Shown: positions 58,989 through 64,000 of the stretch, in pieces
Position numbering within the stretch: position 1 is the first letter of the stretch
Layout: each line of letters opens with the position of its first letter
Assembly: GCA_027924645.1 (NCBI GenBank)
Contig: BSBN01000233.1
Location: 4,916,501 to 4,980,500, forward strand
Direction of reading: 5' to 3'
Length of the DNA: 64,000 nucleotides
DNA from: Cunninghamia lanceolata
Taxonomy: Eukaryota; Streptophyta; Pinopsida; Cupressales; Cupressaceae
Made by a program: the position numbers and the translations under genes
The notes under the pieces: model-generated
Told to the model about the DNA's origin: nothing
Seen by the model: the letters and a program-made list of their open reading frames with translations, nothing else
The model's database searches: none

Positions 58989-61273
58989 TTAGTCTTCTTC
59001 ATCCAATATGTTTTGGCCCTCCATTATTGTGCTACAGTTATAATCCTCATCATAGTTGTACTAGAACAATTGTCTCCCTTTGGGTTGGAACCCATCATTT
59101 TCTTGCACCCTGTTGAACCATTTGCTGAATTTCCCCCCTCTCATTCCATGCCCTGGTGGATGATTCAATCGAGGAGCTGGCATTAGAATTAAGGGAGGCC
59201 TAAATCTCATTCCAACCCAGTTTTGTTGTTTCTGCTGAATTAATGGTATAATCTTTCACACCTTGTCAGTCATCCATCTAATACTGGTAGGTGAAATAGG
59301 CTCTCTCCTCTTGAGAACTTTGGGCAACTCCTCAAACCTGCATATGGAGCTTGTAACTACTGCATCTGGGAGATATCCAGCAATGGCAAAAAAGTCAGCA
59401 GTACAAGAATTCAAATTTTGCACATATTGGGCTATAACACCTTGTCTGTAAACATTTGCCCTAAAGGTGTTGTTGAACCAAGAATGTTATTGAGTAGAGA
59501 TAGATAGCTCTTGACCTACAGTTCTCCCACATACAAATTTAGCATTGAAATATTTACATGGCCCATGATATGACCATGTTGGAAAAATTCACACAAAAGA
59601 TTTTGTTGGTCCTTGGGGTTTTACAAATAACATTCTACAAACTCCATATCATTATCAAATTCAAAGGGAAGATTACAGCTTATCCTTAACAATTTCCATC
59701 TTAAATATTGTTCCCTCAGGAACAGGGCATACACACCTGATGGTGCCCTTTGAGCTAGCAGAGTTTCCCTTGTTTCACAAGCCAGGGCCAGATTTTTCTC
59801 CACTGTCAACTTCTCTTGTCTTATGGTCTCTATCTCCCTCTGGAGATGTCTAATTTCACTCTGGAGCTATATGTTCTCCTTTGCTAGTTGCAAATTTTGA
59901 GCATATATTTTTAATGAAACAGGTGCAAGGTTTTGTTGGGCAATCTTTTTCCTAAGCTGAGTAATTTGTATATCCCTCTAGGTCACCATACCTTTATGGT
60001 TCTCAACTTCTTTCTTGAAAATAGAAATTTCTTGTTCTTTTTCTTGTTTCTCTTCCTCTACCTTTGTCATTTTCTTTTCAAATTCCTCATCTTTAGTTTT
60101 TAATTACAAGGCCATGGCCTCCAATTGTGCTTTACATTGTTTTAACTCAAATTCAATCTTAGAAAGATTGAGAGCATACCTTATTTCCTGTGCAGTAGTG
60201 TCTTCAGAAACTTCTTCAAGGATTTCTTTGCCTTCTCTGTGGCTGTGCTGCAAAGTAGCTTGTTTTGTTTCTTCATAAACATCTTCAGCCTATCCTATTT
60301 CCTCAGGGACATCTTCCTCACCAATTTCTTCTAGAATTCCACTGCCACCAGTCTCTTCAACTCCTCCTTCTTCCTTTTGAGTTTCTTCTTCTACTGGCTG
60401 CACAACAGGGGATGACTACCCACTTGTGATGGCTGTAGGGTTTTGTTCTTCCTCTTCATCTGAAGAGATGATCAACTGATGGTGACAGATTATAGTATTA
60501 GCAGCCACACTTGCTTGAGTATCTTGCTTTGTCCTTTTTCAAAGCTGTCTGAACCGAACCTCTAGAGGCTTAGAAGAAATTGTGACAGGGTTGCTTGAAA
60601 TAGACACAGTAGAGGCTTGGTGCTTCACCTTCTTTCTTCTTGGTTGCAAGGCAAGAAAGTCTTCCCACTTCTTTTGACCATCTTCCTATGACAGGAAGTG
60701 GTGCTTCATATTCAAGTGTATTAATCTGGGGTGAGTGATTTGTCCTTCTTTGTCCCTTCTTTTAGTCATCATGGTGACCAGGTTGGCATGCAAAAAAGTA
60801 GGGATGTTTATCAAATACTGAGGGTTATTGGCTCCATGCCTCAGATGGGTTATCAACCTCATACTAGGGCCTAAGATTGTACCATACTACCCTCCGTATT
60901 TAAAGAATTTCATGACACACAAGACTATAGTCTTCCATGGGTCCAAAAGACTAGTCCTCTCAATACCTTTCGTTGCTCCTTTGCTTACAATGTACTAGGG
61001 TAGGGGCTCCAGGGCAACATGGAAATTCTGAACTAACTCTTCATAGGAGGGTTTAATTGCAAACAAATCAACCCCAATAGCAGGAATACTAGAAAGTTGA
61101 CTAATGACAGTGGTGAAAGCTCTATGGAAATTTGTGACAAATTCTTCAATCAATTCCGCTTCAAACCCTTTGAATTTCTGTAGAAATTCAAGCCACCCTA
61201 CTTGTTGGAATATATGCACACTTGCATCATCGAAGATGGCATTCTCTGGCTCTACCTTCCTCTTGTTACCCAT
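58989..61273 (-). pseudogene. Gypsy-4 accessory ORF (about 760 codons, coiled coil)
   Basis: The ATG at 61273 (MGNKRKVEPENAIFDD) starts a frame followed for about 2.3 kb to a TAA at 58989-58991, only about 40 bp before the polypurine tract. It has roughly ten in-frame stops, mostly at expected Trp or Gln codons, and one frameshift near 59570. N-terminal region (about residues 20-90): EEFVTNFHRAFTTVIS; then KTIVLCVMKFFKYGG and YLINIPTFLHANLVTMM. The middle (about 270-500) is Glu-rich, with heptad-like coiled coils (FEKKMTKVEEEKQEKEQE). The C-terminal part has FNNTFRANVYRQG and a Pro/Gly-rich end. No membrane segment is seen, so it is not envelope-like. I recognise the layout as a plant retroelement accessory ORF but can name no family. 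Confidence 0.7.
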
Positions 61274-62371
61274 CTCAATTGTCTGACTATGTATGATTTT
61301 GTAGTGCTCTTTACAATGGAGTTCTTCTTGTTTTTCTCTTTATCTTCTAACTCTTGTTTGAAATGGGAAAGAATTTATGAATTCTGTGTTATTACTTGTA
61401 GATATGTGCACAAGAGTAATGGCGTGAGAATTTGACAAGTTGACAATTATGCTGCATGTCCTTGCATTCCTCATGGTGTGTACTTCAGAGTTATGCACCA
61501 GGTTGGCCACGTGTGAAGTGCAGTTTCTCAGCTGCCGCTTTAATTGTTTTTCCATCCAAATCTAGAGCTGACGCCAATAATCTAGCTTGTCATGGCACTT
61601 TCCATAAATAATCATAAGTGCTTTTTATCATGGTTTCTCAATCCGACACTCATTCCTTTCTATTGATTTCAAATGATGTTTGCAATGATGGCCAGTACTT
61701 ATAATTATTTTGAGGTACGCAAGATTTTTGGATAATCTTACGACTGCCACCTATCAGACTGTAATGATTGATGCAACTGTCATGGAGAGTGCAAGATTGC
61801 ATGCGGGGTACTTTGGGAAACACATGGCATATACAAAACATATTAAAATAATTATATAAGTGTTAAGGAAATAATATACCTTGAAAAGTTCTCATGCCTT
61901 TAATTATTTCACCTCAACTTCATTCACCGAATTGATTTTCACGATGCATAAAAAATAGCGCTTAATGGTGCTTGGACAGGTAATATTCGCTGATATTTTT
62001 TGGAGGAATTTGTAGCCATCTGGAGCTATCGGGACTTGTCGGGACTTGTCGGGAGCTGTTGGGAGCTCTCCGGAACTGTCAAGAGCTCTCTATTGAATTT
62101 ATCATGCTAACCTATATAATTGCAAAAAAAAGGAATTTTAATTGAAGGAAAAAGGGGATTTCGAAGAAAAGATGGCCATTGCTAGTTTTTAGTCTTTCCC
62201 CTAGGCAAAGCCGCCATTGCTAGTTTTCAACATTTGCCTAATTTTTTTTTGACAGGAGAGGCCTCCATTTCTGGTTTTCAACCTCAACTGCTTTATTTAT
62301 CCAAGAATTGTCATTTAGAGCATGATTCCCATGGAAGAAAGATCTTCCACAGAAAAATGTTCTATTCAAGA
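61274..62371. other. Spacer between the Gypsy-4 accessory ORF and pol
   Basis: No long frame. It contains short repeats of the cgggacttgt and gggagctgt type at 62024-62075 and three imperfect copies of a gccattgctagttttcaac-like unit at 62170-62285. It may hold signals for expression of the downstream ORF, but none can be pointed out. Confidence 0.5.
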
Positions 62372-63373
62372 CTAAATTTCTGTAGAGAATTCTTCTTTAG
62401 AGGCTGGTTTGTGATATAGCTTCAATCTATGTCCGTCGACTAGAAAAACTCTACGATCTCCATCAATGGGAACTAACTGAACAACTACATTGCTGAAGGC
62501 TTCTTGAATTTCATAGGGCCTCAACCATCTAGTGTGTATTTTCCCTTTTAGATCTTGGTATTTAGAATCGTACAATAGGGCCCAATCTCCTTGCTTGAAG
62601 TGCTTGTTGATGATGTGCTTGTCATGCCGTTCTTTCCTCTATTGTTGAATTAACTCCATATGTTGTAGTGCCTCCATCCGCATCTCATCCAATCTATTTA
62701 ACTACAATATCCTTTATAGCTATGCTTCGGTCAAATCAATACCAGCTTCAAGTGTTGTTTTTAATGTCTCTACCTCATACTCAATCGGTAGCACTGGGTG
62801 CTTCCCATAAACTAACTCATATGGTGTGAAGTTAGTTGTGGACCTCCAAGTAGTATTATAAGCCCAAATAACTTCTATCATTCTGTCATCCCAATTTGTC
62901 CTTTTGCTTGAGATGGTTTTGGTGAGGATGTTCTCCAATTCTCTGTTTGTTACTTCAACCTGACCATTACTCTGTGGATGATATGGTGAAGATTTTATGT
63001 GACTGATCTGATATCTTTCTAGGAATGCTTTGATCATGGCAGACATAAATTGTGGTCCCTGATTAGAAACAAGAGTTCTAGGTGCTTCATACCACTACAA
63101 GATGTGTTTGTATAGAAAGTCTGCAACTTTCTCTTTCTTTGCTGCTGGTAATGCTTTTGCTTCAACCCATTTAGTGGCATAGTCTGTGCAGACTAGAATG
63201 TAGTGATTTCCTCTAGATGGTGGATCAATTAGTCCCACAAAATCTATTCCCCACTTTTCAAATGGCTCTAAAACCACTTGAGGATGGAGCGGCATCTCTG
63301 TGGTGGGAGTTGGATGTCCCATTCTTTGACATTGATCACATTGCTTCATATATTGGTGAATATCTTTGGTCAT
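62372..63373 (-). pseudogene. Gypsy-4 integrase
   Basis: The frames at 63095-63373 (QYMKQCDQCQRMG, KWGIDFVG, YILVCTDYATKW), 62720-63046 (PYHPQSNGQVEVTNRELEN) and 62372-62575 (integrase tail, LRPYEIQEAF and VDGHRLKLYH) make up the enzyme. The catalytic Glu and first Asp are present; the second Asp, between the first two frames, reads Asn (TLVSNQGPQF). Stops separate the frames. Confidence 0.9.
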
Positions 63374-64000
63374 TGTTGGCTAAAAATATCCAGCTCCCAA
63401 GATCTTGTGCCCAGTTTTGATGGCTGAAAAGTGTCCACCAGAAGGTTCATCGTGACATGCACAAATTATGTCATACACCTCTGTTTCCTGCACACACTGA
63501 TGTAATATGTGATCAAGATAATTTTTAAACAAGAGACCATTTACCCACTTGTATCTAGAGCTCTCTTGAACTAGCTATCTGATTTCTTTTTAATTGAAGT
63601 GTTGTGGGCATTTCCCTAAAACCAAATAATTAGCTGGATCTGCAAACCATGGAGATTGTAGAGATAGTGAACAAATGTTCATCCAGAAATGCATCATCCA
63701 CTGGTTCATTATTTCCCTGCACATTCAATCTAGATAAGAAGTCAGCAACAACATTATCTTTGCCAGGTTTATCAACAATGCTTATGTCAAATTCTTGCAA
63801 TAATAATAGCCATCTAATAATTCTACCTCCTACTACAACTTTATTCATCAGATATCTTATGGCTGCATGATCGGTATGTATGAAGATTTTGTAGCCTATG
63901 ATGTAGTGGCAAAATTTGTTGATAGCATAAACTACTACTAGAAATTCTTTTTCAGTTGTGTAATTTTTCTCTGCAGGGTTCAAGTTTTTTCTAATGTAAT
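63374..64000 (-). pseudogene. Gypsy-4 RNase H (continues beyond the window)
   Basis: The 117-codon frame 63630-63983 has NYTTEKEFLVVVYAINKF, IHTDHAAIRYL and KPGKDNVVADFLSRL, the C-terminal half of a Gypsy RNase H. The region 63374-63629, between RNase H and the integrase zinc domain, has stops. RT should lie past 64000. Confidence 0.9.

Larger units (their letters stand above)
57494..64000 (-). mobile_element. Gypsy-4: 3' part of a Tat/Athila-like element with an accessory ORF
   Basis: The minus strand runs RNase H, integrase, a spacer, a long accessory ORF, a polypurine tract and a 3' LTR; the rest lies beyond the window. The integrase (KWGIDFVG, GNHYILVCTDYATKWVEAKAL) has the style of the non-chromovirus Tat/Athila group and no chromodomain. 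It appears inserted in Gypsy-3. Confidence 0.85.

Overview
The window looks like intergenic DNA from a seed plant with a very large genome; a gymnosperm is the likeliest source, but that is inference. It is AT-rich, holds no recognisable host gene, rRNA, tRNA or CRISPR array, and is built almost wholly of nested LTR retrotransposons. The primer-binding sites that can be seen match plant initiator tRNA-Met (TGGTATCAGAGC or close variants), the coding families are Ty1/Copia and Ty3/Gypsy (chromovirus and Tat/Athila-like), and nearly every reading frame is broken by stops and frameshifts.

Layout. 1-2199: 3' end of a plus-strand element with a minisatellite-bearing LTR. 2200-2993: an isolated plus-strand LTR. 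2994-14584: a minus-strand Copia (Copia-A) cut off on its left and split inside its integrase by a complete plus-strand Copia (Copia-B, 4311-11586, target duplication AAACC). 15290-22598: a complete minus-strand relative of Copia-B (Copia-C, AGAGT). 23383-43062: an old minus-strand element with LTRs over 2.5 kb and a non-coding interior (LARD-like), into which three units landed: a solo LTR (24981-26565, AAGTG), an internally deleted Copia-A relative (29720-32682, CATAT) and a chromovirus (Gypsy-1, 35042-40647, ATAAC). 43063-53126: a mosaic unit, element X, with a gag-like ORF, unlike LTRs at its two ends and an antisense capsid-like segment inside its 5' LTR; its 3' LTR is split by a chromovirus (Gypsy-2, 46584-52980, GTTGT). 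53127-55025: a decayed plus-strand chromovirus. 55026-57493: a truncated minus-strand chromovirus (Gypsy-3). 57494 to the end: the 3' part of a Tat/Athila-like element (Gypsy-4) with a long accessory ORF between pol and the 3' LTR.

The insertion order follows from the nesting: the LARD-like element, Copia-A and element X are older than what sits inside them. Copia-B, Copia-C and the Gypsy-1 LTR pair differ by only a few to about ten percent by eye, while the LARD-like LTR pair is clearly more diverged. No element looks autonomous now. The most unusual objects are the Gypsy-4 accessory ORF, the chimeric LTR of element X, the LARD-like element and a conserved U5 stem-loop shared by several Copia LTRs.
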